Origin: Croceicoccus sp. Ery15
Lineage (GTDB): Bacteria; Pseudomonadota; Alphaproteobacteria; Sphingomonadales; Sphingomonadaceae
DNA: 64,000 nucleotides
Direction of reading: 5' to 3'
Assembly: GCF_020985305.1 (NCBI RefSeq)
Contig: NZ_CP087588.1
Coordinates: 3,099,501 to 3,163,500, forward strand
Shown here: in pieces, positions 27,614-36,547 of the stretch
How positions within the stretch are numbered: the stretch's first letter is position 1
Layout: every line of letters begins with the position of its first letter
The notes under the pieces: model-generated
What the model was told of the DNA's origin: nothing
The model's database searches: none
What the model saw: only the letters and a program-made list of their open reading frames with translations
Translations under genes and position numbers: made by a program

Positions 27614-28357
27614 ATGCCCAGCTATCCCGCCAAGCCCTATAACCCCGCTGCGCCCGACCTGACCCCCCGCATCATCGCCGAACTGATCGCGCATGAAGGG
27701 ATCGTCTGCGAAGCCTATCGCGATTCGGTAGGTGTATGGACGTGGAGTGTCGGCCTGACCGATGCGTCCGGTCACAAGGTGGAGCGGTACAAGGATAATC
27801 CGCAAAGCCTGTCGCATTGCATGGCCGTGTTCGTCTGGGCACTGCGTCGCCAGTATCTGCCCGATGTGCTGGCCGCATTCGGCGCGCACCAGCCCGCAGA
27901 GCACGAGCTGGCCGCGGCGCTGTCGTTCCACTGGAACACCGGCGGAATCGCGCGGGCCGAATGGATGCGGCTGGCCATGGCGGGCGACCGCACGGCTGCC
28001 CGTCCCGCCATGCTGAACTGGGCGAAACCCGCTTCGCTGCTGGGCCGTCGCCGCAAGGAGCAGGCCCTGTTCTTCGATGGCATATGGAGCGAGCAGGGCA
28101 AGGCGCTGGTCTATAGTGTCGCCAAGCCGTCCTATAGCCCCGTCAATGGTCGGCAAGTGCCGGTGGCTGATGTGCTGGCGGGCGTTTTCGCGGCAGAGGA
28201 GCAGCCGGTCATGGCGCCCGTGCCCGTGCCCGTGCCCGGACCAGTGGCCGAACCAGTATCGGCATCCACGTCCGTCACACCGCCTGCTTCCGCCGCGCCG
28301 GTCTGCACCGCCGAATCGCAAACGGGCTGGCTGCGCCGAATTTTCGGCTTTGGCTGA
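27614..28357 (+). CDS. Lysozyme-like protein (glycoside hydrolase family 24 type)
   Basis: The first 155 residues resemble phage-type (T4-like) lysozymes: IAELIAHEGIVCEAYRDSVGVWTWSVGLTDASG contains the catalytic Glu and the ThrxGhG-like segment in order, then LAAALSFHWNTGGIARAEWMRLAMAGD. The C-terminal 90 residues are a Pro/Val-rich linker (repeated VPVP) and an amphipathic end (GWLRRIFGFG). No signal peptide is visible, and no phage genes are nearby, so it is probably a domesticated or independently acquired muralytic enzyme. A start at 27575 is possible, but would lie inside the hairpin region. Activity on peptidoglycan is inferred. Confidence 0.78.
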   Translation: MPSYPAKPYNPAAPDLTPRIIAELIAHEGIVCEAYRDSVGVWTWSVGLTDASGHKVERYKDNPQSLSHCMAVFVWALRRQYLPDVLAAFGAHQPAEHELAAALSFHWNTGGIARAEWMRLAMAGDRTAARPAMLNWAKPASLLGRRRKEQALFFDGIWSEQGKALVYSVAKPSYSPVNGRQVPVADVLAGVFAAEEQPVMAPVPVPVPGPVAEPVSASTSVTPPASAAPVCTAESQTGWLRRIFGFG

Positions 28358-28399
28358 TCGCGTCTGGCACTGCGCTGCGGTGCCGTTACACAAGGGGGC

Positions 28400-30121
28400 A
28401 TGATTCGCCCCCTTATCGCTTCGCTGGCCGCGCTGGTCCTTACCGCCTGTGCCAGCGTTCCTGCCGGTCCCGCCGCCCCTTCTTCCGATCTTGCGCCGCT
28501 GACCGTGCGGATCATCGGAATCAATGATTTTCACGGCAATTTGCTGCCGCATAAGCGAAAAAGCGATGCCGGACCGCTGACGCCCGACGGCAGGGCGATC
28601 GATGCGCCTGTCGGCGGTGCGGCAGTATTAGCGACGGCGGTGCGGCAATTGCGCGCGCAGAACAGCGATTCGCTGGTCATTTCCGCAGGCGATCTGATCA
28701 GCGCCAGCCCGCTGGTCTCCTCGCTGTTTCTGGACGAGCCATCTATCGGGGTGATGAACCGCATCGGTCTGGAGTTCAATGCGGTCGGTAATCACGAGCT
28801 TGATCGCGGGTGGCAGGAATTGCTGCGCATGCAGAACGGCGGGTGCGAGCAATTCGGTTTGCGCGAACCCTGTCAGGTCGAAAACCCGTTCGAGGGGGCA
28901 GACTTCCCGTTTCTGGCCGCCAATGTGACCCGTCCCGACGGATCGCTGCTATTGCCAGCCTATGGCATCAGGCATTTCGGCAGCGGAGAGCGCGAGGTCG
29001 CGGTCGCCGTGATCGGCCTGCCGCTGCGGGGCGTGCCCGCGCTGGTATCGCCCACGGGGATCGAGGGGCTGAATTTCGGGGACGAAGCCGACGCGATCAA
29101 TGCGCTGGTGCCAAAGCTGCTGGACGAAGGGGCGGACGCGATCATCGTCGCCATCCATCAGGGGTTCGAGGCGGATGGCTATTACGATTCGGGCGACGAT
29201 TGCGGCGGGGCCATCGGGCCGCTGAACGATATCCTGAAACGGCTCGATCCGCGGGTGGACCTTGTGATTTCGGGTCATACGCACCGCTATTTCATCTGCG
29301 AATACAGCCAATTCGATCCGACCCGCGATTTTCTGGTGACCAGCACCGGATATGGATCGGGCATGGTTGCCGATCTGGTGGTGACCATCGATCCCGCAAA
29401 GCATGACGTGCGGGTCAAGGCCGCCGAAATGGTCATCGTGCAGTCCGAAGACCCGAATTTCCGCCGTTTCGCGCCCGATCCCGAAATCGCCGCCTATGTC
29501 GCGCAATATGAACAGGCTTCGCGCGCGGCGGCGGAACGCCCGGTCGGACGCATTTCGGGCCCCGCGCGCGAGGATGGCTGGGAAAATGCGCTGGGCAATA
29601 TGATCGCGGATGCCCAGCTGGCCGCCACCCGCGCCAATGGCGCGCAGATCGCCTTTATGAACGAGGGCGGGGTGCGCACCGATCTGGTGCCCGAAACGGC
29701 GGATGGCACGGTGACATTCGCGCAAATCTATGCCGTGCAGCCATTCGGCAATGTGCTGATGACGATGGATCTGACCGGCGCGCAGATTGCCGCCGCGCTG
29801 GAACAGCAATTCACCGTGCCCGACGCGCCTGAAGTGCTGTCGGTGTCCGACGGTTTTACCTATCGGCTGGACCGCACCAAACCGGTGGGCCAGCGCGTTT
29901 CGGACATGCGTCTGGACGGCACGCCGATTGTGTCCGATGCCCGTTACCGCGTCACGGTGAACAGCTTTCTGGCAGGCGGCGGCGACCGGTTCACGGTGTT
30001 CGCCGAGCCGGAGAACAAGACAATCGGCCCGGTCGATCTGGATTCGTTCGAAGCATGGATCGACGGCGAAGGCGGGCGCGCCTTGCCCGCGACGGACCGG
30101 ATCACGCTGATCGGCGGTTAA
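28400..30121 (+). CDS. 5'-nucleotidase/UDP-sugar hydrolase family lipoprotein (UshA-like)
   Basis: This is a periplasmic metallophosphoesterase for nucleotides or nucleotide sugars. A lipoprotein leader ends in the lipobox LTAC at about residues 14-17. The N-terminal metallophosphatase domain shows IGINDFHGNLLP, ISAGDLISASP, GNHELDRG and SGHTHRYF, which supply the two-metal site. The 5'-nucleotidase C-terminal domain begins near residue 370 and contains NMIADAQLAAT, FMNEGGVRTDL and NSFLAGGGDRFTVF. Length is 573 residues. A strong AAGGGGG ribosome site precedes the ATG. Confidence 0.92.
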   Translation: MIRPLIASLAALVLTACASVPAGPAAPSSDLAPLTVRIIGINDFHGNLLPHKRKSDAGPLTPDGRAIDAPVGGAAVLATAVRQLRAQNSDSLVISAGDLISASPLVSSLFLDEPSIGVMNRIGLEFNAVGNHELDRGWQELLRMQNGGCEQFGLREPCQVENPFEGADFPFLAANVTRPDGSLLLPAYGIRHFGSGEREVAVAVIGLPLRGVPALVSPTGIEGLNFGDEADAINALVPKLLDEGADAIIVAIHQGFEADGYYDSGDDCGGAIGPLNDILKRLDPRVDLVISGHTHRYFICEYSQFDPTRDFLVTSTGYGSGMVADLVVTIDPAKHDVRVKAAEMVIVQSEDPNFRRFAPDPEIAAYVAQYEQASRAAAERPVGRISGPAREDGWENALGNMIADAQLAATRANGAQIAFMNEGGVRTDLVPETADGTVTFAQIYAVQPFGNVLMTMDLTGAQIAAALEQQFTVPDAPEVLSVSDGFTYRLDRTKPVGQRVSDMRLDGTPIVSDARYRVTVNSFLAGGGDRFTVFAEPENKTIGPVDLDSFEAWIDGEGGRALPATDRITLIGG

Positions 30122-30164
30122 GCCGCGGCTTGCCTGCCGCGCCGCGCCGCGCCACACCGGAACG

Positions 30165-32891
30165 ATGGTAGAGGAAACAACATCCGCCCGCTGGGACGAT
30201 GCGCTGCACCGCGCGCGTGCCCATGCCCCGTTTCTGTCGGACCTGCTCGACCGCGAAACCGACCTCGCGGCACTGCTGGCAAAGGGGGAGGGGGAGGCCG
30301 CGCTGGCGGCGGCGCTGGCGCGCGATGATGCGGATGTGGGCGTACGGCTGCGGCGGCAGAGGCGCGGTCTGGCGCTGGTGCTGGGCGTAGGCGATCTGGC
30401 AGGCGCATTCCCGCTGCCGCGCGTGATGGCGGAATTGAGCGCCTTTGCCGACCGCTCGCTCGACACCGCGATCCGCGAGGCGGTCGGCCATCGCGTGCCC
30501 GATCGTGACGTTTGGGGCGACGCGCCCGTCGGCATGGTCGCGCTGGCGCTTGGTAAACAGGGTGCGGGGGAATTGAACTACTCCTCCGACATCGACCCGA
30601 TCCTGCTTTTCGACCCGCAGACGATCCCGCGCCGCGAACGCGACGAACCCGCCGAAGCCGCGCAAATGGCTGCGCGGCGGCTGGTCCAGACGATGGGGGC
30701 GGCCACGGCAGAGGGCTATGTGCTGCGCGTCGATCTGAGGCTGCGGCCCGCATCGGAAGTCAGCCCGCTGGCCATCAGCTATGATGCCGCGATGACGCAT
30801 TACGAAAGCTCTGCCCTTGCGTGGGAGAGAGCGGCGTTCATCCGCGCGCGCAGCGCATCGGGCGATGTCGCGGCGGGGGAAAGGTTTCTGAATGCGATCA
30901 AGCCGTTCGTCTGGCGTAAATCGCTCGATTTCGGTGCCATCGACGAAATTTCGCGCCTCGTCCGCCGTATCCGCGAAAGTTACGACGGCACGCCGCGCCC
31001 CGGCCCCGGCTATGATCTGAAACGCGGGCGCGGCGGCATCCGCGAGGTCGAATTCTATGCCCAAACGCATCAGCTGATCCATGGCGGGCGCATTCCCGAA
31101 TTGCGGGTGCGCGGCACGCGGCAGGCGCTGGACGCGCTGGCGGCGGCGGGCATCATCGGCGCGGCGGATGCGCAGGAACTGGGCGAAAGTTACGACCGGC
31201 TGCGCGTGATCGAACACCGGTTGCAGATGGTGCGCGACCGGCAAACCCATTCGCTGCCCGCCACCGCCGGGGAACTCGACAATGTCGCACGGCTCGACGG
31301 GCTGGCCGATGGCGCGGCGCTGGTGGCAGAGCTGGACCATGTTACCGCCCGCGTGGGCGAACGGTTCGACCGGCTGCTCGAGGCGCATGGCGGCAAGGCG
31401 GAGCCTGCCGCGTCCGCTCCCGCCAATCTGGCAGAGCTGGGGTTTGAAAATCCCGCTGCCCTTGCCGAACGGATCGCGGGGTGGAAGGACGGGCGCGTCA
31501 AATGCCTGCGATCCGACAATGCGCTGGCCGCCTTTGCCGAGATCGAGCCCGCGCTGCTGACCGCTCTGGCGGGCGCGCCCATGCCCGAACGCGCGATCAC
31601 GCGCTGGGAACAGATGCTCGCGCGGCTGCCCTCGGCGTTCAACCTGTTCAAGCTGCTGGCGGCGCGGCCCGGCCTGCTCGATACTCTGGCGCGGGTTCTG
31701 GCGCTGTCGCCCGCTCTGGCCGATGCGCTGGCGCGGCGGGGCGATCTGCTCGACACCCTGATCGACCGCACGGCATTCGCCCTGCCGCCATCGGTGGAGG
31801 AGCTGGAGCGCGAATATGCCGCCGATGCACCGGATTACGAGACTTTGCTGGACCGCGTGCGCCGTGAAGTGAGCGAGCGGCGCTTTGCCATGGGCGTGCA
31901 GCTTCTGGACCATGCGCATGACCCGCTGGCCATTGCGGCGGGCCTGTCGCGCACGGCAGAGGCGGCCATCGATGTGCTGGCCAGGGGTGCGGCGGATGAA
32001 TTTGCAAATGATCACGGACGGATAGAGGGCAGCCAACTGGTCGTGCTGGGTTTCGGGCGGCTGGGGGGCGGCGTGCTGACCCATGCCAGCGACCTTGACC
32101 TTGTCTATCTGTTTACCGGCGATCATGCGGCGGAATCGGACGGGCGACGCCCGCTGGGCGCAACGCAATATTTCAACCGGCTGGCCCAGCGCGTCAGCGC
32201 GGCGCTGTCGGTCCCCACGGCCGAGGGTGCGCTTTACGAAGTGGATACGCGGCTGCGCCCGTCGGGATCGCAAGGATTGCTGGCGGTCAGCATCGATAGC
32301 TTTGCCCGCTATCAGCGCGAACAGGCATGGACGTGGGAGCATATGGCGCTGATGCGCGCGCGCGTGTTGCACGGTCCGCCGCAGGCCGCCGCCGTTCTGG
32401 ACGCATTTGTGCGTGATCTGGTCGCCGATCCGCGCGACGGGGACGCCTTGCGCGGCGCCGTGCTGGAGATGCGGGGCGAAATGGCGCGGCACAAGCCGCC
32501 TGCGGGCCCGCTGGATGTCAAACTGTTGCGCGGCGGGTTGGTCGATCTGGAATTTCTGGCGCATTATCTGCAACTGCGCGAAGGTGGTGGTCCCGATGGC
32601 GCCTTTCTGACACCCGATCTGCGCGGGGCAGTGCACGCCTTGGCACAGGCGGGGCTGGTGCCGGGCACGCTGGTCGATGCGCATGATCTGCTGACGCGGC
32701 TGCTGGTATCGCTGCGGCTGGTCGCGCCCGATGCAAGGGAATTGCCCGATGCCGCGCGCGATGTGCTGGTCGCCAACGCGCTTGACGGAGCGGAGGGCGA
32801 TTGGGACCTGCTGCTCGCCGCCCTCGACAAGGCGCGCCATGCGGTGGCAGGGGCATGGGCACAGATCTTTGGCGAAACACTGGAGCTTTGA
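30165..32891 (+). CDS. glnE: Bifunctional glutamine synthetase adenylyltransferase/deadenylase
   Basis: GlnE attaches and removes AMP on glutamine synthetase in response to PII signals. The two nucleotidyltransferase domains are both complete: GAGELNYSSDIDPILLFD (about residues 133-150) for the deadenylase half and FGRLGGGVLTHASDLDLVYLF (about 630-650) for the adenylyltransferase half. Each carries the metal-binding DxD. A helical regulatory linker separates them. The length, 908 residues, is within the family range. Four bases separate its stop from the following bcp start, implying coupling. Confidence 0.96.
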   Translation: MVEETTSARWDDALHRARAHAPFLSDLLDRETDLAALLAKGEGEAALAAALARDDADVGVRLRRQRRGLALVLGVGDLAGAFPLPRVMAELSAFADRSLDTAIREAVGHRVPDRDVWGDAPVGMVALALGKQGAGELNYSSDIDPILLFDPQTIPRRERDEPAEAAQMAARRLVQTMGAATAEGYVLRVDLRLRPASEVSPLAISYDAAMTHYESSALAWERAAFIRARSASGDVAAGERFLNAIKPFVWRKSLDFGAIDEISRLVRRIRESYDGTPRPGPGYDLKRGRGGIREVEFYAQTHQLIHGGRIPELRVRGTRQALDALAAAGIIGAADAQELGESYDRLRVIEHRLQMVRDRQTHSLPATAGELDNVARLDGLADGAALVAELDHVTARVGERFDRLLEAHGGKAEPAASAPANLAELGFENPAALAERIAGWKDGRVKCLRSDNALAAFAEIEPALLTALAGAPMPERAITRWEQMLARLPSAFNLFKLLAARPGLLDTLARVLALSPALADALARRGDLLDTLIDRTAFALPPSVEELEREYAADAPDYETLLDRVRREVSERRFAMGVQLLDHAHDPLAIAAGLSRTAEAAIDVLARGAADEFANDHGRIEGSQLVVLGFGRLGGGVLTHASDLDLVYLFTGDHAAESDGRRPLGATQYFNRLAQRVSAALSVPTAEGALYEVDTRLRPSGSQGLLAVSIDSFARYQREQAWTWEHMALMRARVLHGPPQAAAVLDAFVRDLVADPRDGDALRGAVLEMRGEMARHKPPAGPLDVKLLRGGLVDLEFLAHYLQLREGGGPDGAFLTPDLRGAVHALAQAGLVPGTLVDAHDLLTRLLVSLRLVAPDARELPDAARDVLVANALDGAEGDWDLLLAALDKARHAVAGAWAQIFGETLEL

Positions 32892-32893
32892 CG

Positions 32894-33385
32894 ATGACTG
32901 CCACCCGCCCCGATGCCGGCGACGCCTTTCCCGCGATCGCACTGGAAACGCCCGATGGCAAAAGCGTGTCGATTGCCGATTTCGCCGGCAAGCCCGCCGT
33001 TGTGTTCTTTTATCCCAAGGACAACACCCCCGGCTGCACGACCGAGGCGAAGGATTTTACCGCGCTGAAGCCTGAATTCGACAAAGCGGGCATCGCTCTG
33101 CTGGGCGTGAGTAAGGACCCGCCCAAAAGCCATCTGAAATTTATCGAGAAGCAGGAACTGACCGTGCCGCTCGCCAGCGATACGGCAGCCGATAGCGGGC
33201 AGGACGGTTTGGCCGAGGCGCTGGGCATCTGGGTCGAAAAGAACATGTATGGCCGCACCTATATGGGGATGGAGCGGAGCACGTTCTTGGTCAAACCGGA
33301 CGGCACCATCGCGCAGGTCTGGCGCAAGGTGAAGGTGAAGAACCACGCCGACACGGTGCTGGAGGCCGCGAAAGGCATCGCATGA
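32894..33385 (+). CDS. bcp: Thioredoxin-dependent peroxiredoxin (Bcp/PrxQ type)
   Basis: This enzyme reduces hydrogen peroxide and organic peroxides. The peroxidatic Cys lies in FYPKDNTPGCTTEAKDF near residue 46. The second Cys five residues later, seen in many Bcp proteins, is replaced by Ala (GCTTEA), so it is of the type without the paired resolving Cys at that position. Length is 163 residues with the ATG used here; the frame is open further upstream inside glnE, but those codons are out of phase with glnE. Its stop overlaps the next start (ATGA). Confidence 0.93.
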   Translation: MTATRPDAGDAFPAIALETPDGKSVSIADFAGKPAVVFFYPKDNTPGCTTEAKDFTALKPEFDKAGIALLGVSKDPPKSHLKFIEKQELTVPLASDTAADSGQDGLAEALGIWVEKNMYGRTYMGMERSTFLVKPDGTIAQVWRKVKVKNHADTVLEAAKGIA

Positions 33386-34173
33386 TGCGCAGCATCGGGC
33401 AGGCGGTGCGCGATGCGCTGTTGACTGCCGACCCCCGCGCCAAGGCGATGGCGGCGCGCGCCGTGGCGCGCGACTGGCGGCTGGGGCGGCTTTCGCCCCG
33501 ATTCGACGTGACCATGCCGGATGAACCCGCGCGACCCGCCCATCCTGAACTATTGCCGCCCAATAAAATGCCCAAGCGCGGGCGCGGCGGATCGGACCGC
33601 GCGCGCATTGCGCTGTGGCATTCGCTGGCGCATATCGAATTCGTCGCCATCGATTTGGCGCTGGATATGGTGGGCCGCTTCGGCGGGCAGATGGGCAGTC
33701 AGTTCGTCTCCGATTTCCTGTCCGTCGCTGCGGACGAGGCGATGCATTTCGCCTTGCTCGACCGCAAGCTGGCGACATTGGGCAGCCATTATGGCGCATT
33801 GCCCGCGCATGGCGGATTATGGGAATCGGCGCGCAACACGGCGCATGACGTCGCGGCGCGGCTGGCCATCGTGCCGATGGTGCTGGAAGCGCGCGGCCTC
33901 GATATCACGCCGGTGACGCTGGAACGCGTGCGCGCGCAGGGGGATGAAAACGGTGCGCGAATCCTGCAGCGAATCCTTGACGACGAGATTCGCCACGTTG
34001 CATTCGGCGCCAGTCATTTCGACCAACTGTGCCGTGACAGCGGCGAACCCACTGTCGAAAAATGGCAATTTCTCATCAAAACCTATTTTCGGGGCAGCCT
34101 TAAGCCACCGTTCAACGACTCAGCGCGCGAGTCAGCCGGTTTATCGCGGGAGTTTCGGGCAGGTATTGTCTGA
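33382..34173 (+). CDS. DUF455 family ferritin-like protein
   Basis: This uncharacterised family has a ferritin-like four-helix fold. Metal-ligand-type Glu and His residues can be seen in WHSLAHIEFVAIDLALDM, FLSVAADEAMHFALLDRKL and RILDDEIRHVAFG, which together make a plausible di-iron site. Length is 263 residues. The start overlaps the bcp stop by four bases, so the two are translationally coupled; this suggests a role in oxidative or metal stress, which is inference. No signal peptide is seen. The C-terminus (LSREFRAGIV) is short and basic. Confidence 0.88.
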   Translation: MMRSIGQAVRDALLTADPRAKAMAARAVARDWRLGRLSPRFDVTMPDEPARPAHPELLPPNKMPKRGRGGSDRARIALWHSLAHIEFVAIDLALDMVGRFGGQMGSQFVSDFLSVAADEAMHFALLDRKLATLGSHYGALPAHGGLWESARNTAHDVAARLAIVPMVLEARGLDITPVTLERVRAQGDENGARILQRILDDEIRHVAFGASHFDQLCRDSGEPTVEKWQFLIKTYFRGSLKPPFNDSARESAGLSREFRAGIV

Positions 34174-34386
34174 TTAACCTTTTTCACCCTAGCCAGTAAC
34201 TCATGAGACGGCGGGGGGTTCCGACGATCTCAATTTTTTCAAAGCAGCTTGTCTGCGCGTGCTCTGGATGCGTGCCCCGACGGGGACCGGATCGCGCAAG
34301 GACCGAAGCTGTGCCGGAGGGATCACCCGGCATCGTCTGCCCGGACGGATTATGGGCGCGATGCCGAGAAACAGAGGTTCGGCAGT
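34174..34386. other. Intergenic region before the M23 peptidase
   Basis: About 210 bp without a convincing gene. TTAACC occurs at 34174-34179 and the stretch GATTAACCTTTTTCACCC is A+T-rich, so a promoter is likely here. Open frames running into the peptidase gene from upstream lack family character. Confidence 0.4.
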
Positions 34387-35136
34387 ATGCTTGGTAGTAA
34401 TCGTTTCTTTCTTCCCGGTACCGCGCGTTTCATCGCGCTGGGCACCATGGCTGCGCTCTCGGCAGCGATGACTCCGGTCACCGCGCTGGCCCAGCCGGGG
34501 AACAACACCACGACGATCGCTGCCACTGCCACCGAAGTAGCCTCGAACTCTGTATCGCGTGATGTAAAACACGCCGATACCAGTGCCGAAAAGGCCGATC
34601 CCCGTTACCGCAATCTGTTCGCCCGCTGGAAATCGGTGGAGGTCGCACAGCAAGTGCCCGAACCGGTCGCCGGTCGGCAGGCCGTGAACATCCCTTCGCG
34701 CATGCCTTTGGCCGATGCGCGTCTGTCCAGTAATTTTGGTATGCGCACCCATCCCGTCACGGGTCGCCGCGCCGGTCACAAGGGTATCGACCTGGCTGCG
34801 CCGTCGGGCACACCGATCTATGCCACCGCAGACGGCACCATCGATATGGCGCAATGGTTCGGCGGCTATGGCAATTTTATCAAGATCGAACATGGCGGCG
34901 ATATGGAAACGCGTTACGGCCATATGTCGAAGCTGAATGTCCGCGCCGGGCAGGACGTGAAAAAGGGCGATCTGATCGGCTTTGTCGGCAGCACCGGCCG
35001 TTCGACCGGCCCGCATCTTCATTACGAAGTGCGCATCGCGGGTGAGGCAGTCGATCCGACCCCCTATCTGCATGCCGATACTTTTATGGAAGCGTTCGCT
35101 TCGGCATCTGAAAACGGTGCTGGCGGACCCGAGTAA
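34387..35136 (+). CDS. M23 family metallopeptidase (LytM-type endopeptidase)
   Basis: This is a secreted or periplasmic zinc endopeptidase that likely cuts peptidoglycan cross-links. The N-terminus is a signal peptide (cleavage near TALAQPG, about residue 37). The catalytic domain has the HxxxD motif in GHKGIDLAAPSGTPIYA (about residue 137) and the HxH motif in GPHLHYEVRIAG (about residue 215). Both are intact, so an active enzyme is expected. The chosen ATG has AGAGG upstream and gives the clean leader; a longer frame starts 138 bp earlier but with unlikely composition. Confidence 0.9.
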   Translation: MLGSNRFFLPGTARFIALGTMAALSAAMTPVTALAQPGNNTTTIAATATEVASNSVSRDVKHADTSAEKADPRYRNLFARWKSVEVAQQVPEPVAGRQAVNIPSRMPLADARLSSNFGMRTHPVTGRRAGHKGIDLAAPSGTPIYATADGTIDMAQWFGGYGNFIKIEHGGDMETRYGHMSKLNVRAGQDVKKGDLIGFVGSTGRSTGPHLHYEVRIAGEAVDPTPYLHADTFMEAFASASENGAGGPE

Positions 35137-35155
35137 GCCTTTCGGATCAGATTTC

Positions 35156-35192
35156 AAAAGGGCCCGGCAGATCCGTTCTGCCGGGCCCTTTT
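35156..35192. terminator. Strong terminator after the M23 peptidase gene
   Basis: A perfect 15-bp stem (AAAAGGGCCCGGCAG with its complement) and a 7-nt loop end in TTTT. It lies between the M23 gene and the convergent PAS gene and has an A run on the other side, so it can serve both. Confidence 0.9.
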
Positions 35193-35219
35193 GCATGTCG
35201 GGTTGCAAGGCTTCGCCCG

Positions 35220-36407
35220 TCAGGCCGCGCGCATCTTGCGGCTGGACGGGCGAAGGTGCTGCGGCCCTGCCATCAGGCGAAGGTGGCGAGCCAGCAGGTC
35301 CCAGTCGGTCTCTTCAGCATTGCCTTCGTCGCCGATGCCGATCCGGTCGAACACGGCGCGCATCTGGCTTTCCTTTTTCGCCAGTTCGGATTCCGCGCCG
35401 CGCTGGCGGGTAATGTCGATATTCATGCCGACATAGCCGGTGACGCGCCCGTCGGCGTCGATTTGCGGCGCGCCGGTGGTGGCAACCCATACGACCGATC
35501 CATCGGACCTGCGCCAGCGCCATTCTCCCTCGAACGCGGCCTTTTGCGCGACGATATCCTTCCAGCTTGTGACCACGCGGTCGAAGTCGTCCGGATGGAT
35601 CGCGGTGATCCAGTGCGAACCTTCCCATTGTCCGTCGGCAAGGCCGGTCATCGCCTTGAACGCGCGGTTCACAAACAGGGTGTCGCCGCGCGCATTCGTG
35701 CGCCAGATGCCCACGGGCGACGCATTGGCCAGCGTGGTAAAGCGCCGCTCGGCATCCTCGAGCGCGTGGCGGTAGCGGGTCGTTTGCGTCACATCGCTGA
35801 TATGGCCGACCAGCCCCACCGGACGACCCTCGCCATCGAATGCGCCGCGCATGCGGACTTCGATATGGCGGGTGTCGCCATCGGGACGCCGAATCGTGTG
35901 AAGCGAGGTGACGAGCCCGCGTTCGCCCCTGATCAGCCGGGCGAACTTGTCCCGCTCGGTGCTATTGCCCAGTGCGGCGAGGAATTCGTCGACGGGACGA
36001 CCGAGCGCGTCGGCGCGGTTGATGCCCGTAATCCGTTCCCACGCGGCGTTCAGCGATACCCAGCGCCCGCTGTCGTCGATGCGGAAGATCACCTCGTCAA
36101 TCGTGTCGAGCATACGCTCGCCTTCGGTGCAGCGGGCGGCCAGTGCGGCGCGGTCGCGGCGGCTGATGCCCGCCAGAACGGCCAGCGGCAGGATAGTGAC
36201 GGCCAGCGTTGCGCAAAGCAGCCCCGCTTCGGCCATGCCGCCCAGCGGGAAGAGCGCGAGCGCTGCGGAAGACTGCGTGAAAACGCCTAGAGCGCATGCC
36301 GCCAAGGCCGCCCAAATCGCCGTTATCGACCAGACGCCGGCTAATGGCGCACCCCCGCCTTCGCACGGGGGCGGTGTTCCGGCTGGTCGATGATCTGGCA
36401 GAGCCAT
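35220..36407 (-). CDS. Membrane-anchored protein with two PAS/PAC domains, no output domain
   Basis: Two hydrophobic segments lie near residues 25-40 and 55-80 (VWSITAIWAALAACALGVF and GLLCATLAVTILPLAVLAG). Two PAS/PAC units follow: the first from about residue 95 (MLDTIDEVIFRIDDSGRWVSLNAAW) and the second from about 225 (FTTLANASPVGIWRTNARGD). PAC-type endings GLVGHISDVTQ and GYVGMNIDITRQ are clear. After about residue 350 there is only a short tail and no kinase, GGDEF or EAL domain, so it probably acts by protein interaction. The ATG giving MALPDHRPAG was preferred over a longer start. A palindrome lies about 85-110 bp upstream. Confidence 0.85.
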   Translation of the reverse strand: MALPDHRPAGTPPPCEGGGAPLAGVWSITAIWAALAACALGVFTQSSAALALFPLGGMAEAGLLCATLAVTILPLAVLAGISRRDRAALAARCTEGERMLDTIDEVIFRIDDSGRWVSLNAAWERITGINRADALGRPVDEFLAALGNSTERDKFARLIRGERGLVTSLHTIRRPDGDTRHIEVRMRGAFDGEGRPVGLVGHISDVTQTTRYRHALEDAERRFTTLANASPVGIWRTNARGDTLFVNRAFKAMTGLADGQWEGSHWITAIHPDDFDRVVTSWKDIVAQKAAFEGEWRWRRSDGSVVWVATTGAPQIDADGRVTGYVGMNIDITRQRGAESELAKKESQMRAVFDRIGIGDEGNAEETDWDLLARHLRLMAGPQHLRPSSRKMRAA

Positions 36408-36491
36408 GGCTTGCAAACCCTTTGTCGCGCATCGCGGACTTGCGATACGCGCCCATGCTGTCGGCATGGGGTGCAAAGGGGATGCGAATCC

Positions 36492-36517
36492 GGACCTAGG
36501 GGGTTGCCCCTAGGTCC
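36492..36517. repeat. Palindrome GGACCTAGGGG-GTTG-CCCCTAGGTCC upstream of the PAS gene
   Basis: An 11-bp perfect inverted repeat with a 4-nt centre. The core is TAGGG-N6-CCCTA. It lies in the gap between galU and the PAS gene and has no T tract, so an operator is as likely as a terminator. The same core with identical spacing recurs at 53810-53825 before a GGDEF gene. Confidence 0.6.
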
Positions 36518-36547
36518 CGAAAGGAAACAGTACGGACTGCGCTGCCG

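Noticed and set aside
27614..28357. Prophage remnant signalled by the lysozyme-like gene
   Set aside because: No integrase, capsid, tail, holin or attachment repeat is near; the flanking genes are core functions.
30102..32942. Open frame of about 946 codons opposite glnE
   Set aside because: Antisense shadow of glnE; Arg/Gln/His-rich composition typical of mirror frames and no recognisable domain.
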